This document shows positions 24,793 to 33,122 of a DNA stretch of 64,000 bases, piece by piece. The DNA comes from an uncultured Lachnospiraceae bacterium (GTDB lineage Bacteria; Bacillota; Clostridia; Lachnospirales; Lachnospiraceae), in assembly GCA_902780385.1 (NCBI GenBank), contig CACZFF010000008.1, positions 1 through 64,000 of the forward strand, in the 5' to 3' direction. Under the pieces are notes generated by a model. It searched no databases, was not told the DNA's origin, and saw only the letters and a program-made list of their open reading frames with translations. Each line of letters begins with the position of its first letter. The stretch's first letter is position 1. Position numbers and translations under genes: made by a program.

Positions 24793-25197
24793 ATGAAGAT
24801 AAAAAGCGCGAAGAACGGATATCACAGTACGCAGAGGACAATCTACGGCAGGATCCCTGCATCGGAATTCTACGGATTTGTTCTCGGTATCGCGGTTGGC
24901 TATATAGTTCCTGCCGTGATCAATCTGACCGGCCTTGCGGAGATCAACAACAGCGATGTTGCTTTCGTCTTCTGCATCATCGGTGTGGCGATCGGCTGGT
25001 GGTATGACCAGAAATATTTTATGGTCAAGGACGAGCCGGAAGAGGGTGTGGAAGGAGCAGACGCGGAATCCGCGGCAGTTTCCGACGCAGAGAAGCCTGC
25101 GGAACGCGAAGTGATCGAAGGATCATCCACGCAGGACACACTCAAGGCTATGTTTGCACGAAACGCGGATGACGACGGGGAAGAAGACGCAGAGTAA
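24793..25197 (+). CDS. small membrane protein of an unrecognised family (paralogue 1)
   Basis: 134 residues with two predicted membrane helices (about 27-46 and 55-72) and a 60-residue acidic cytoplasmic-type tail. The N-terminus YHSTQRTIYGRIPASEFYGF and the block after the second helix (WYDQKYF-DEPEE) are shared with the next gene, so the two arose by duplication. AAGGGGG precedes the ATG. I do not recognise a named family. The position after the AGCS symporter behind its own strong promoter suggests an independent two-gene unit with 25251. Confidence 0.7.
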   Translation: MKIKSAKNGYHSTQRTIYGRIPASEFYGFVLGIAVGYIVPAVINLTGLAEINNSDVAFVFCIIGVAIGWWYDQKYFMVKDEPEEGVEGADAESAAVSDAEKPAEREVIEGSSTQDTLKAMFARNADDDGEEDAE

Positions 25198-25250
25198 AAC
25201 GGCAGGCGGATTTAAGAAAGTATATACAGTGAGCCTGAGACGGGGTAAAA

Positions 25251-25577
25251 ATGATGAATAATAAAAAGAAGACCCACAGCACGCAGAAAAAATATTTTAA
25301 TACCATTCCCAAATCGGAGTTTTACGGAGTAGCTCTCGGCTACGCGTTCGGTCTGATCATTGGCGGTCTGCTGAGACTTGAATCGCAGATTCCCCAGCTT
25401 GCTGCAGCAGTGATCGGCTTCGGAATCGGATATTTTATTGACAAAAAATATTATCAGGAGCCCGACGAGCCCTATGAAAGTGAAAGTGCTGCAGAGGCGG
25501 ATGACGAGGACGAAGCGGCTGATGCCAATGAAGAGGAAGAATCTGCATCCCTTGAATCTGAATCCATCGAAGAATAA
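25251..25577 (+). CDS. small membrane protein of an unrecognised family (paralogue 2)
   Basis: 108 residues. It shares HSTQ-x-KYF-NTIPKSEFYG, two membrane helices (about 26-43 and 47-64) and a DKKYYQEPDEP junction with the gene upstream, followed by a 35-residue tail made mainly of Glu, Asp, Ser and Ala. The gap between the two genes is 53 bases, consistent with an operon. The shared STQ...IP-SEFYG segment before the first helix is the most conserved part and may be the functional site. No function can be assigned. Confidence 0.7.
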   Translation: MMNNKKKTHSTQKKYFNTIPKSEFYGVALGYAFGLIIGGLLRLESQIPQLAAAVIGFGIGYFIDKKYYQEPDEPYESESAAEADDEDEAADANEEEESASLESESIEE

Positions 25578-25650
25578 GATGTATGAAAGTGGAAGCGGCA
25601 GTCTTTGCGGAAGGGAAAAAGACTTCAGCAGACATATTGATGAGAAGACA

Positions 25651-25688
25651 AACCCCATGGCAGATGTTTTTCTGTCATGGTTTTTTTT
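25651..25688 (+). terminator. terminator after the small membrane protein pair
   Basis: CATGGCAGA pairs with TCTGTCATG (one G:T pair) and is followed by eight T's. Confidence 0.8.
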
Positions 25689-25742
25689 GTTTTCTGCATT
25701 TGATGATTCCAGAGATATGGCCGGGAAGAATATAAAAAAATA

Positions 25743-25864
25743 TTGTTTGCCTGTTAATAGTGTGCTATCATCATAACTTACATATGGAGAGAGCTGATAA
25801 AACATAGACTATTACCAGTCTGTTTTCCGTACAGCCGGGATGACGGCGGTACGGAGTTTTTTGA
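25743..25864 (+). promoter_or_regulatory. promoter and attenuator-like hairpin in the MATE leader
   Basis: TTGTTT, 17 bases, TATCAT (25743-25771) gives a leader of about 105 bases. Near its end TCCGTAC and GTACGGA (25826-25855), with an inner CCG/CGG, form a hairpin followed by GTTTTTTG. This is a terminator placed before, not after, the gene, as in attenuated or riboswitch-controlled transporters. I could not match it to a known riboswitch class. Confidence 0.5.
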
Positions 25865-25882
25865 CAGAAAGGATTTACTCGG

Positions 25883-27238
25883 ATGCAGAAGACCAGAGAA
25901 AACAAGATGGGCACTATGCCTGTAAAAAAACTGATCATTACCATGTCGCTGCCCATGATGGTGTCGATGCTGGTGCAGGCTCTATACAATGTCGTGGACA
26001 GTATGTTTGTCGCCCGGCTCTCGGAGGATGCACTGACGGCAGTCACCCTGGCTTTCCCCATGCAGAATATGCTGATCTCTTTCGCGGCAGGAACGGGCGT
26101 CGGTATCAATGCCCTCCTGTCCAAGTCACTGGGGGAGAAGCGGTTTGACCGCGCCGACGAAGCTGCCAACAACGGCCTGTTCCTGGCCATTCTGACCTAT
26201 ATCCTTTTCCTGCTGATCGGCCTGTTCGGCGCGGGTCCCTTTATCGGGACACAGATCAAGGATGCCCTGGTACAGGAATACGGCACGATCTATCTGAGGA
26301 TCGTCCTGTGCATGTCCTTTGGCGCGGTTTTCCAGATTACTTTTGAAAGGCTGCTGCAGTCCACCGGCCGCACCTTCTACAGTATGATCTCCCAGGCTGC
26401 CGGCGCCATTATCAATATCATTTTTGACCCGATCATGATCTTCGGTCTCTTCGGCTTCCCCAAAATGGGTGTCGCCGGCGCCGCGGCCGCTACTGTTCTC
26501 GGCCAGGTTGTCGCCGCCTGCATCAGCTGTTATTTGAATATTACAAAGAACGAGGATATTCATATTTCGATTCCGCAGATCCTGTACCCTTCAGTGGAAA
26601 TCATTAAAAAGATCTACTTCGTAGCTGCGCCGTCCATCCTGATGATGTCCATCGGTTCCATCATGACTTATGCCATGAACCAGATTCTGGGCACATTCTC
26701 CAAGACGGCGACAGCAGTCTTCGGTGTATACTTCAAGCTCCAGAGCTTCTTCTTCATGCCGGTCTTCGGTCTGAACAACGGACTCATCCCCGTGCTCGCC
26801 TACAACTACGGCGCGCGCAGGAGCGACCGCATCAAGGAGGCCCTCAAGTTCTCCATCAGTCTGGCCGTGGGCATCATGCTCTGCGGAACACTGGTCTTCC
26901 ACCTGTTCCCCCAGGCCCTTCTGGGTATGTTCAATGCCTCTGAGGAAATGACCCGCATCGGTGTTCCCGCCCTGAGGATCATCTCACTTTCCTTTGGTCT
27001 GGCGGGCGCCTGTATCGCCATGGGCTCCATCTTCCAGGCCTTTTCCTACAGCTACTACTCCCTGATCGTCTCTGTCGGACGTCAGCTGGTAGTCCTGATT
27101 CCGGTCGCCATGTTCCTGGCCACCTTCGGAGAAGTCACCCTGATCTGGTGGGCCTTCCCCATCGCGGAACTGATGTCGGCGCTGCTGTCCGTCATCTTCT
27201 TCCTGCGGCTTTATAACAGGACCGTGAAGACCTTGTGA
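25883..27238 (+). CDS. MATE family multidrug/sodium antiporter
   Basis: 451 residues, about 12 membrane segments, two MatE repeats (KLIITMSLPMMVSMLVQALY and the VAAPSILMMSIGSIMTY half), with NNGLIPVLAYNYGARRSDRI as the second-half signature. It is a different branch from the MATE at 9722. GAAAGGA lies nine bases upstream. The terminator-like hairpin in its leader suggests induction by a ligand or by stalled translation. Substrate unknown. Confidence 0.9.
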   Translation: MQKTRENKMGTMPVKKLIITMSLPMMVSMLVQALYNVVDSMFVARLSEDALTAVTLAFPMQNMLISFAAGTGVGINALLSKSLGEKRFDRADEAANNGLFLAILTYILFLLIGLFGAGPFIGTQIKDALVQEYGTIYLRIVLCMSFGAVFQITFERLLQSTGRTFYSMISQAAGAIINIIFDPIMIFGLFGFPKMGVAGAAAATVLGQVVAACISCYLNITKNEDIHISIPQILYPSVEIIKKIYFVAAPSILMMSIGSIMTYAMNQILGTFSKTATAVFGVYFKLQSFFFMPVFGLNNGLIPVLAYNYGARRSDRIKEALKFSISLAVGIMLCGTLVFHLFPQALLGMFNASEEMTRIGVPALRIISLSFGLAGACIAMGSIFQAFSYSYYSLIVSVGRQLVVLIPVAMFLATFGEVTLIWWAFPIAELMSALLSVIFFLRLYNRTVKTL

Positions 27239-27269
27239 TCTGTTTTTGATCCACATAGAAATGTCATAG

Positions 27270-27312
27270 AAAAAGCACCGGTAATCCCCAGACAGGATGC
27301 CGGTGCTTTTTT
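27270..27312 (+). terminator. terminator after the second MATE gene
   Basis: AAAAGCACCGG pairs with CCGGTGCTTTT around an 18-base loop and continues into T's. Confidence 0.85.
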
Positions 27313-27322
27313 CAACGGGGAA

Positions 27323-27394
27323 GGGGAGACAGGGGACGGTTCTGTGTCTCCTTTTTCTGCGAAAAGGAGACACAGAACCGTCCCCTGTCTCCCC
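27323..27394. repeat. GGGGACGGTTC palindrome (REP family, copy 4)
   Basis: Full inverted pair: two 34-base arms with core GGGGACGGTTCTGTGTCTCC around a four-base loop, arms perfect. It differs from copy 2 by a compensated change (TTTG to TGTG on one side, CAAA to CACA on the other). Confidence 0.85.
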
Positions 27395-27425
27395 CCTGTA
27401 GCCCCTATCGCTTATTGCCAAGGGA

Positions 27426-27434
27426 TGGTATAAT
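27426..27434 (+). promoter_or_regulatory. extended -10 promoter of the CsoR/TcdA/cyclase genes
   Basis: TGGTATAAT is an extended -10 element (TGn plus TATAAT) 46 bases upstream of the start at 27480; no -35 match is needed for this type and none is seen. Confidence 0.55.
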
Positions 27435-27479
27435 ATAACTTGGCTAAATATATCTGTTTTTGAAATTCATGGAGCATAG

Positions 27480-27983
27480 ATGAACGGAAATATTGAAGAA
27501 AGAGCAGATGCTCTTATAGATCAGGGTTCAGGCTGTGAGACGCAGGACCAGATGCGGAAATCCGGTGCCGAATATGTACAGGAGCATGGATCCGGGCATA
27601 CGCACAGCCATATAGATGAGAACGGCAATGTGTATACCCACAGTCATGCAGATGAAAACGGCAAGGCGGATTCCCACAGCCATTCTCATGAACATACAGG
27701 CAGCGGACATCATCATGTCCACAGCCCCGAGGAAAAAAAGGCGGTTCTCAACAGGCTCTCCCGGGCCATCGGCCATCTGGAATCTGTCAGGAGGATGGTG
27801 GAGCGGGACGAGGACTGCAGTGACGTACTGATCCAGCTTTCGGCGGTCCGCAACGCCATCAACAATACCGGTAAAGTAATTATGAAAAACCATATCAGCC
27901 ACTGTATTGTCGAGGCGATTGAACAGGATGATCTGGAGGCAGTGGAGGCGCTGAATCACGCGATCGACCATTTTATCAAGTGA
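27480..27983 (+). CDS. CsoR/RcnR-family metal sensor with His-rich N-terminal extension
   Basis: 167 residues. Residues 84-167 are the DUF156 helical repressor fold (KKAVLNRLSRAIGHLESVRR). The CsoR-type ligands are all present: Cys in DEDCSDVL, then His and Cys in KNHISHCIVEA. The first 83 residues carry 14 histidines in HSH, THSH and GHHHVH clusters with a repeated DENG spacer, as in nickel, zinc or cobalt stores and chaperones. Such an extension is not part of the standard 90-residue sensor. Copper sensing fits the core ligands; the tail suggests another or several metals. It starts an apparent operon with tcdA and a cyclase, and no metal pump adjoins. Confidence 0.85.
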   Translation: MNGNIEERADALIDQGSGCETQDQMRKSGAEYVQEHGSGHTHSHIDENGNVYTHSHADENGKADSHSHSHEHTGSGHHHVHSPEEKKAVLNRLSRAIGHLESVRRMVERDEDCSDVLIQLSAVRNAINNTGKVIMKNHISHCIVEAIEQDDLEAVEALNHAIDHFIK

Positions 27984-27998
27984 CAGTCAGGGGGTATT

Positions 27999-28751
27999 TT
28001 GACAGATATGGAAGACAGATTTTCCAGAAGCAGGATGCTCCTGGGTGAAGAGGCGATGAAAAAGCTCGCAGCATCCAGAGTCGCGGTTTTCGGTGTCGGG
28101 GGTGTGGGCGGCTATGTCGTGGAGGCCCTGGCCAGAAGCGGCGTGGGAGAGCTGGACCTGATCGACAATGACAAGGTGGTCCTGTCAAACCTCAACCGCC
28201 AGATTATTGCGACTATGGATACGGTCGGCAGGGACAAGGTGGATGTCATGGCGGAGAGGGTCCTCTCCATCAATCCGGAGGCCCTTGTGCACCGGCACAA
28301 ATGTTTCTATCTGCCGGAGACGGCAGGACAGTTTGATTTTTCTGTCTATGACTATGTTGTGGATGCTATCGATACGGTCACAGGCAAGATCCAGCTCATC
28401 CTGCAGGCAAAGGAGGCCGGGGTCCCGGTCATCAGCGCCATGGGCGCGGGCAATAAGATCGATCCCTCCCGCTTTGAAGTCGCGGATATTTACGAGACGT
28501 CGATCGATCCCCTTGCGCGGGTGATGCGCCGCGAATTGAAAAAGCGAGGTGTGGATTCACTCAAGGTTGTCTATTCAAAGGAAAAACCGCTCAGCCCATA
28601 TGACGGTCATGAAGCAGAAACTGCCGCTATGGAGGAGGAACATCAGCGGCGTTCGACTCCCGGAAGCCTTGCTTTTGTGCCTTCAGTGGCCGGGCTGATT
28701 ATCGCAGGTGAAGTAATCAAAGACCTCTGTAAAGCTTTAGCCCATGAGTGA
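27999..28751 (+). CDS. tcdA: tRNA threonylcarbamoyladenosine dehydratase (TcdA/CsdL)
   Basis: About 250 residues of the E1-like/ThiF fold. TcdA uses ATP to close the carboxyl of t6A37 in tRNAs to the cyclic ct6A form. Motifs: MEDRFSRSRMLLGEEAM, VAVFGVGGVGGYVVEALARSG (ATP-binding glycine loop), LIDNDKVVLSNLNRQI and YVVDAIDTVTGK. It begins 15 bases after the metal sensor stop. TTG at 27999 is best spaced to GGGGG, whereas ATG at 28008 gives the usual family N-terminus, so the start is uncertain by three codons. The downstream cyclase begins within 20 bases of its stop. Confidence 0.92.
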   Translation: MTDMEDRFSRSRMLLGEEAMKKLAASRVAVFGVGGVGGYVVEALARSGVGELDLIDNDKVVLSNLNRQIIATMDTVGRDKVDVMAERVLSINPEALVHRHKCFYLPETAGQFDFSVYDYVVDAIDTVTGKIQLILQAKEAGVPVISAMGAGNKIDPSRFEVADIYETSIDPLARVMRRELKKRGVDSLKVVYSKEKPLSPYDGHEAETAAMEEEHQRRSTPGSLAFVPSVAGLIIAGEVIKDLCKALAHE

Positions 28752-28768
28752 TAAAAGGCTGGCAGGAC

Positions 28769-30193
28769 ATGGAAAATGCTATGAAGAACCGGACGATCAT
28801 TCAAAACAGCATAATCACGGACATGTCCGAAGGCGTTATGGCGATCCGCTTTGACGGGAAGATTGTTCTTGTCAATGATGCGGGTCTGGATATTCTGTGC
28901 CGTCGGAGAGAAGAGCTGGAAGGCAGGTCTTTTGCCAGCTGTTTTTTCGCAGAAGAGGAGAATGAGCCCTTTACAGACTGCGTCCTGGATGTGATCTACA
29001 GGAAGGGAAGGCGGCAGGAGAGATATGTTCCCTATTTTGCCGACGGCGTATTCAAACAGCTGCGTATCGTGTCCTCCTACCTGAAAGAGGATGACAAGGC
29101 CATCGGCGTGATCCTGGTCATCAGTGACATCACGGAGCTGACACAGATGCGGGATGCGGTCAAGGCCATGGAGAAAATCCGGGAGCTTAACGAACGTCTT
29201 GCCCTCCGCAACCGCGTGCTGCAGGAGACTTTCGGCCGCTATTTTTCCGACGATGTCGCCAAAGAGATCCTCGACGCTCCGGACGGATGGAAGCTGGGCG
29301 GGCAGAAGCGCACCCTGACGATCATGATGAGTGATCTGAGAGGCTTTACCATGCTCTGCGAGAAGATGCAGCCCCAGGACCTGATCGCCATGGTCAACCA
29401 TTATTTTTCCGAGATGTACGAGGAGATCAGCCGGTTTAAGGGGACATTGATCGAGTTCCTGGGGGACGGGATGTTTGTGATCTTCGGAGCTCCGGTCGCC
29501 ACGGATTCACATGCTTCGGACGCGGTGGCGGCTGCCATTGGCATGCAGAAGAGGATGAAGGCTGTCAATGAATGGAATATTGAGCGGGGATATGAGCCGC
29601 TTTCCATGGGAATCGGTATCAATACGGATTCCGTGATCCTGGGTAATATCGGCTCGGAGCGCCGCGCCAAATACGGAGTCATGGGAGCTGCGGTCAATCT
29701 GGCGGGCAGGATCGAGTCCTATACGACAGGAGGTGAGATCCTGATCTCTTCCTCGACCCGGACGCTGATCCGGGAGGATCTCAAAGTCGATTATGTCCGC
29801 AGGGTATCTCCCAAGGGCGTACAGGGAGACATTATGATCTACGGTGTTTCGGGAATCGGCGCTCCTTACAGCATTTTCCAGGTAAAGGAAGCAGACGAAC
29901 TCAACGTGCTTCCCGAACCGGTGCAGATCGGCTACTATTCCCTGGACGGAAAACACGTTTCCGGGGATCTGAAGCAGGGAAGGCTTCTGGCTGTCTCCGA
30001 AGAGACGGCTGTTATGCAGACAAGTGAAAATATCTCTGTTTTTGAAAATATAAAGATAGATGTCGGGGACGGGCTGTATGCTAAGGTGATCCGGCAGCAA
30101 AAAGACAGAAGTCTGCTCAGCTTTACAGGAAAGCCGGGGTGCTTTGACAAGTGGATGAAAAGAATTCTTCATATAAAGGACGAAGGCGGCTGA
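28769..30193 (+). CDS. PAS domain class III nucleotidyl cyclase with C-terminal PilZ-like region
   Basis: 474 residues, no membrane segment. PAS domain about 12-125 (EGVMAIRFDGKIVLVNDAGL), a coiled coil to about 160, then the class III cyclase domain 175-345. Metal-binding Asp189 (MSDLRGFT) and Asp233 (FLGDGMF) and transition-state Asn310 and Arg314 (VNLAGR) are present. The purine-selecting Lys position is Glu229 and the usual Asp/Thr is Ala (MGAAVN), so ATP versus GTP use is unclear. Residues 385-455 (GYYSLDGKHVSGDLKQG, AVSEETAVMQT) resemble a PilZ-like beta domain. The gene follows tcdA by 17 bases, and a dual cyclic-nucleotide-binding protein follows it. Confidence 0.88.
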   Translation: MENAMKNRTIIQNSIITDMSEGVMAIRFDGKIVLVNDAGLDILCRRREELEGRSFASCFFAEEENEPFTDCVLDVIYRKGRRQERYVPYFADGVFKQLRIVSSYLKEDDKAIGVILVISDITELTQMRDAVKAMEKIRELNERLALRNRVLQETFGRYFSDDVAKEILDAPDGWKLGGQKRTLTIMMSDLRGFTMLCEKMQPQDLIAMVNHYFSEMYEEISRFKGTLIEFLGDGMFVIFGAPVATDSHASDAVAAAIGMQKRMKAVNEWNIERGYEPLSMGIGINTDSVILGNIGSERRAKYGVMGAAVNLAGRIESYTTGGEILISSSTRTLIREDLKVDYVRRVSPKGVQGDIMIYGVSGIGAPYSIFQVKEADELNVLPEPVQIGYYSLDGKHVSGDLKQGRLLAVSEETAVMQTSENISVFENIKIDVGDGLYAKVIRQQKDRSLLSFTGKPGCFDKWMKRILHIKDEGG

Positions 30194-30305
30194 GCAGGCG
30201 AAAGACGGAAAAAGCAAAGTGTTCGCGGTAAGTGCCGATTTGATATATAATACCTTTTAGACAATAGAAAAGCATTGTAAAAGATGACAATGGAAGGAGC
30301 CAAAC

Positions 30306-31319
30306 ATGCAGGAGAAAGTATTTAAGCAGAAAGAAATCATTTTTTGGGAAGGTTCCATGGGGACCTGTATGTATAAAGTCATTGACGGAACTGTGTCCGT
30401 TATTATCAACTACGGGACCAAAGATGAGAGAAAGCTGACTGATCTGGGAGAAGGACGGGTTTTCGGTGAAATGGCCATTCTTGAGACATGGCCCAGATCT
30501 GCGACGGTTATTGCCGACAGTGAAAAGGTCACCCTTCTGGAGATCAGCCAGGAGGAATTGAGCGATTATTTTGATCAGGATCCTTCACAGATCAAGCTGA
30601 TCCTTGAGAATCTCAGCCACCGTCTGCGCGACCTGACCGACGATTACACAGAAGTCTGCAAAACAATCAGCGAAATGCGCGCGACCAGAGGCGAGACAGC
30701 GAGCAGAAAGGAAGGCCTGCTCTCCAGGATCAGCAAATTCCTGAATGTCTACAATCATCTCCTGGGAAGCAGGAATGCTCTTGAAGCAATGGAGAGGTAT
30801 GAGGAAATCGAGCAGGCCAGAGAGAGCCATGGTCAGATGAGAGAGAATCTGCGGTTCAAAAAAGGCCAGGTGATTTTCCGTCAGGGCGACGCAGGAGACT
30901 GCATGTATTATATCGGATACGGTACCGTGGGGATCTATACCGACTATGGCACAGAGAATGAGCTTCTGCTCACAGAACTCCACGAGAACCAGTTCTTCGG
31001 AGAGATGGGCCTGATCGAAAAGCTGCCCCGCTCTGCCACTGCGGTCGTTCTGGAAAATGATACGGTCCTGACCCGTCTGACAGAGGATGGCCTGGACCAG
31101 ATGTTTGAAGAAAAGCCCGCCTTTATCCTTCTTACCCTGCAGCATATCTCCTCCAGACTGCGCAAGCTCACCAAGGATTATGCCAAGGCCTGCCGTACTG
31201 TTTCAAAGATGCATGACGAAGAAAACGGCACCGGAACACTGTCCGAAGACGACGAGATGATGATCAACTACTATATTGCCCTTGCCCAGAGCCAGAACAA
31301 TCGCTGGATGTTCTACTGA
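30306..31319 (+). CDS. protein with two cyclic-nucleotide-binding domains, no DNA-binding domain
   Basis: 337 residues. Each half has a CNB beta-roll and an intact phosphate-binding cassette: FGEMAILETWPRSAT at 53-67 and FGEMGLIEKLPRSAT at 231-245, with the Glu and Arg that hold the cyclic phosphate. The helices after each roll match in sequence (LSHRLRDLTDDYTEVCKTIS, SSRLRKLTKDYAKACRTVS), so the protein is an internal duplication. There is no helix-turn-helix, kinase or transmembrane region. AAGGAG precedes the ATG, and TATAAT at 30246 may give its own promoter. The cyclase upstream makes it a likely receptor of that signal. Confidence 0.88.
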   Translation: MQEKVFKQKEIIFWEGSMGTCMYKVIDGTVSVIINYGTKDERKLTDLGEGRVFGEMAILETWPRSATVIADSEKVTLLEISQEELSDYFDQDPSQIKLILENLSHRLRDLTDDYTEVCKTISEMRATRGETASRKEGLLSRISKFLNVYNHLLGSRNALEAMERYEEIEQARESHGQMRENLRFKKGQVIFRQGDAGDCMYYIGYGTVGIYTDYGTENELLLTELHENQFFGEMGLIEKLPRSATAVVLENDTVLTRLTEDGLDQMFEEKPAFILLTLQHISSRLRKLTKDYAKACRTVSKMHDEENGTGTLSEDDEMMINYYIALAQSQNNRWMFY

Positions 31320-31393
31320 TCATGCCTGCGTACGGAAGCGCTCCGACATGTTTCGAGGGAGTGAAAAAGAAGAAGGTGCGGAAAGGAGACGCG

Positions 31394-32542
31394 ATGACAA
31401 ATAATCTTCTGGATACACCCAAGCTGGGCTTCGGACTGATGCGTCTGCCCACAGTGGAGGGAAACCCTGATCTGATCGATCACGAACAGGTCTGCAAGAT
31501 GGTGGACATGTTCATGGAAGCCGGTCTGACCTATTATGATACGGCTTTTGTCTACGGCAAGGACGGCGCCTCGGAGAAGGCTGCCAGGGCCTGCCTTGTC
31601 GACCGCTATCCCCGTGAAAGCTTCACGCTGGCGACCAAGATCAACGCCTGGCTGATGGCGGAGGATGAGCAGGCTGCGAAGGCACAGTTTTACACAAGCC
31701 TTGAGCGCACCGGCGCCGGCTATTTTGACTTCTATCTTCTGCATGCGCTTCAGTCCAATACTTACAAAAAATATGACGAGTACCACCTCTGGGATTATGT
31801 GGCGGACCTCAAGAAACAGGGCCTGATCAAAAACATGGGCTTTTCCTTCCATGCATCTCCCGAGCTTCTGGAGCAGGTGCTCACAGACCACCCCGAAGTG
31901 GACTTCGTCCAGCTGCAGCTCAACTACGCGGACTGGGAGAATCCGTCCGTCACCTCCCGGGCCAATTATGAGGTGGCGCTCCGGCACAACAAGCCCATCG
32001 TTGTCATGGAACCCGTCAAGGGCGGCACGCTGGCAAATCCGCCCGCGCCTGTCCGCAGGATCCTCGAGGAGGCGGATCCCCATGCCTCCATGGCATCCTG
32101 GGCGATCCGCTACATCGCCTCTCTCCCCGGAATCCTGACCATTCTGTCGGGCATGTCCAATGTGGAGCAGATGGCAGATAACCTCTCTTACATGCGGAAG
32201 GAAGCTTTCCATCCCTTGAGCGGGGCGGAGCAGGAGACCATGCGCAGGGCGCAGGAGGCCCTTGCGGCAATTCCTTCCATCCCATGCACCGGATGCAGCT
32301 ACTGTGAGCCGGGATGCCCCATGAACATTCCGATCCCTGATATTTTTGACGCCAGAAACCGTCAAATGGTATATGGAAAAATCGAAGAAGGGCAGAATGT
32401 CTACAACCGCGACACCAAAGATAAGGGCAAAGCCTCCGACTGTATCGCCTGCGGTCAGTGCGAAGGCGCATGTCCCCAGCGCATCAACATCATTGAGCGC
32501 CTGCAGGACTGCGCAGCTGTATTCGACAAGCAGTCAAATTGA
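31394..32542 (+). CDS. aldo/keto reductase with C-terminal 4Fe-4S ferredoxin domain
   Basis: 382 residues. The AKR barrel shows Asp and Tyr in YYDTAFVYG, Lys in ATKINAW and His in YLLHALQ, the catalytic tetrad. From residue 295 two ferredoxin-type clusters follow (CTGCSYCEPGCPMNIPIPD and CIACGQCEGACPQ). This build is common in anaerobes, where the reductase may exchange electrons through the clusters; physiological substrate unknown. AAAGGAG sets the start at 31394. It may be cotranscribed with the dual CNB gene 75 bases upstream. Confidence 0.92.
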   Translation: MTNNLLDTPKLGFGLMRLPTVEGNPDLIDHEQVCKMVDMFMEAGLTYYDTAFVYGKDGASEKAARACLVDRYPRESFTLATKINAWLMAEDEQAAKAQFYTSLERTGAGYFDFYLLHALQSNTYKKYDEYHLWDYVADLKKQGLIKNMGFSFHASPELLEQVLTDHPEVDFVQLQLNYADWENPSVTSRANYEVALRHNKPIVVMEPVKGGTLANPPAPVRRILEEADPHASMASWAIRYIASLPGILTILSGMSNVEQMADNLSYMRKEAFHPLSGAEQETMRRAQEALAAIPSIPCTGCSYCEPGCPMNIPIPDIFDARNRQMVYGKIEEGQNVYNRDTKDKGKASDCIACGQCEGACPQRINIIERLQDCAAVFDKQSN

Positions 32543-32615
32543 TAAGACAGCAAAAAAATCAGTTGAAAAAGATGTGCCGCTGTGAAAAAATAATAAAAGA
32601 ATCGGGGAATGACTT

Positions 32616-33122
32616 ATGACAGAGACAGATCGGGAACAAAAGAGCAGGCGCGACAGGCAATCGAGCGCGGGCAGAACATCCGAAAAAACAAAAGAAAAAA
32701 CACATTCGTCGAAAAGCAAAAAGGCAGCCGCAGCCGTACACCGGAAAAAGAAGTCAACTACACAGACGATCACAAAGAGCTTCGGACATGCATTTGACGG
32801 TATTTCTGCAGGTCTGGAAGAACGCAATATGAAGATCCACTGCACGATGGCAGTTCTGGTCACTTTTTTCGGACTGATCCTGCATATATCGGTGACCGAA
32901 TGGTGTATCTGTCTGGGTCTGTTCGGTTTGATCATGGGTCTGGAACTGGTGAATACAGCGATTGAAGCTCTATGCGACCTTGTGACACAGGAGTATCGTC
33001 CCCTGGCAAAGCGGGCCAAGGATACAGCTGCCGGTGCGGTACTGATCGCCTCCATTATGGCGGCCGCGGCGGGACTGATCATCTTTATCCCCCGTCTTTT
33101 ATATGTGTTCAGAAGCATTTAA
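32616..33122 (+). CDS. dgkA: DgkA-type diacylglycerol/undecaprenol kinase
   Basis: 168 residues. The last 115 form the three-helix integral membrane kinase with EERNMKIHCTMAVLV and the signature LELVNTAIEALCDL. In Gram-positives this family phosphorylates undecaprenol, feeding cell-wall lipid carrier recycling, or diacylglycerol. The first 50 residues are a highly basic Lys/Arg/Ser extension not needed for the fold, perhaps binding anionic lipid. GGGGA lies upstream of the ATG. No terminator is evident after it. Confidence 0.9.
   Translation: MTETDREQKSRRDRQSSAGRTSEKTKEKTHSSKSKKAAAAVHRKKKSTTQTITKSFGHAFDGISAGLEERNMKIHCTMAVLVTFFGLILHISVTEWCICLGLFGLIMGLELVNTAIEALCDLVTQEYRPLAKRAKDTAAGAVLIASIMAAAAGLIIFIPRLLYVFRSI

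Noticed and set aside
25778..25882. Guanidine or other named riboswitch before the second MATE
   Set aside because: The hairpin lacks the ACGR loops or conserved cores of the guanidine classes; kept only as an unassigned attenuator-like structure.
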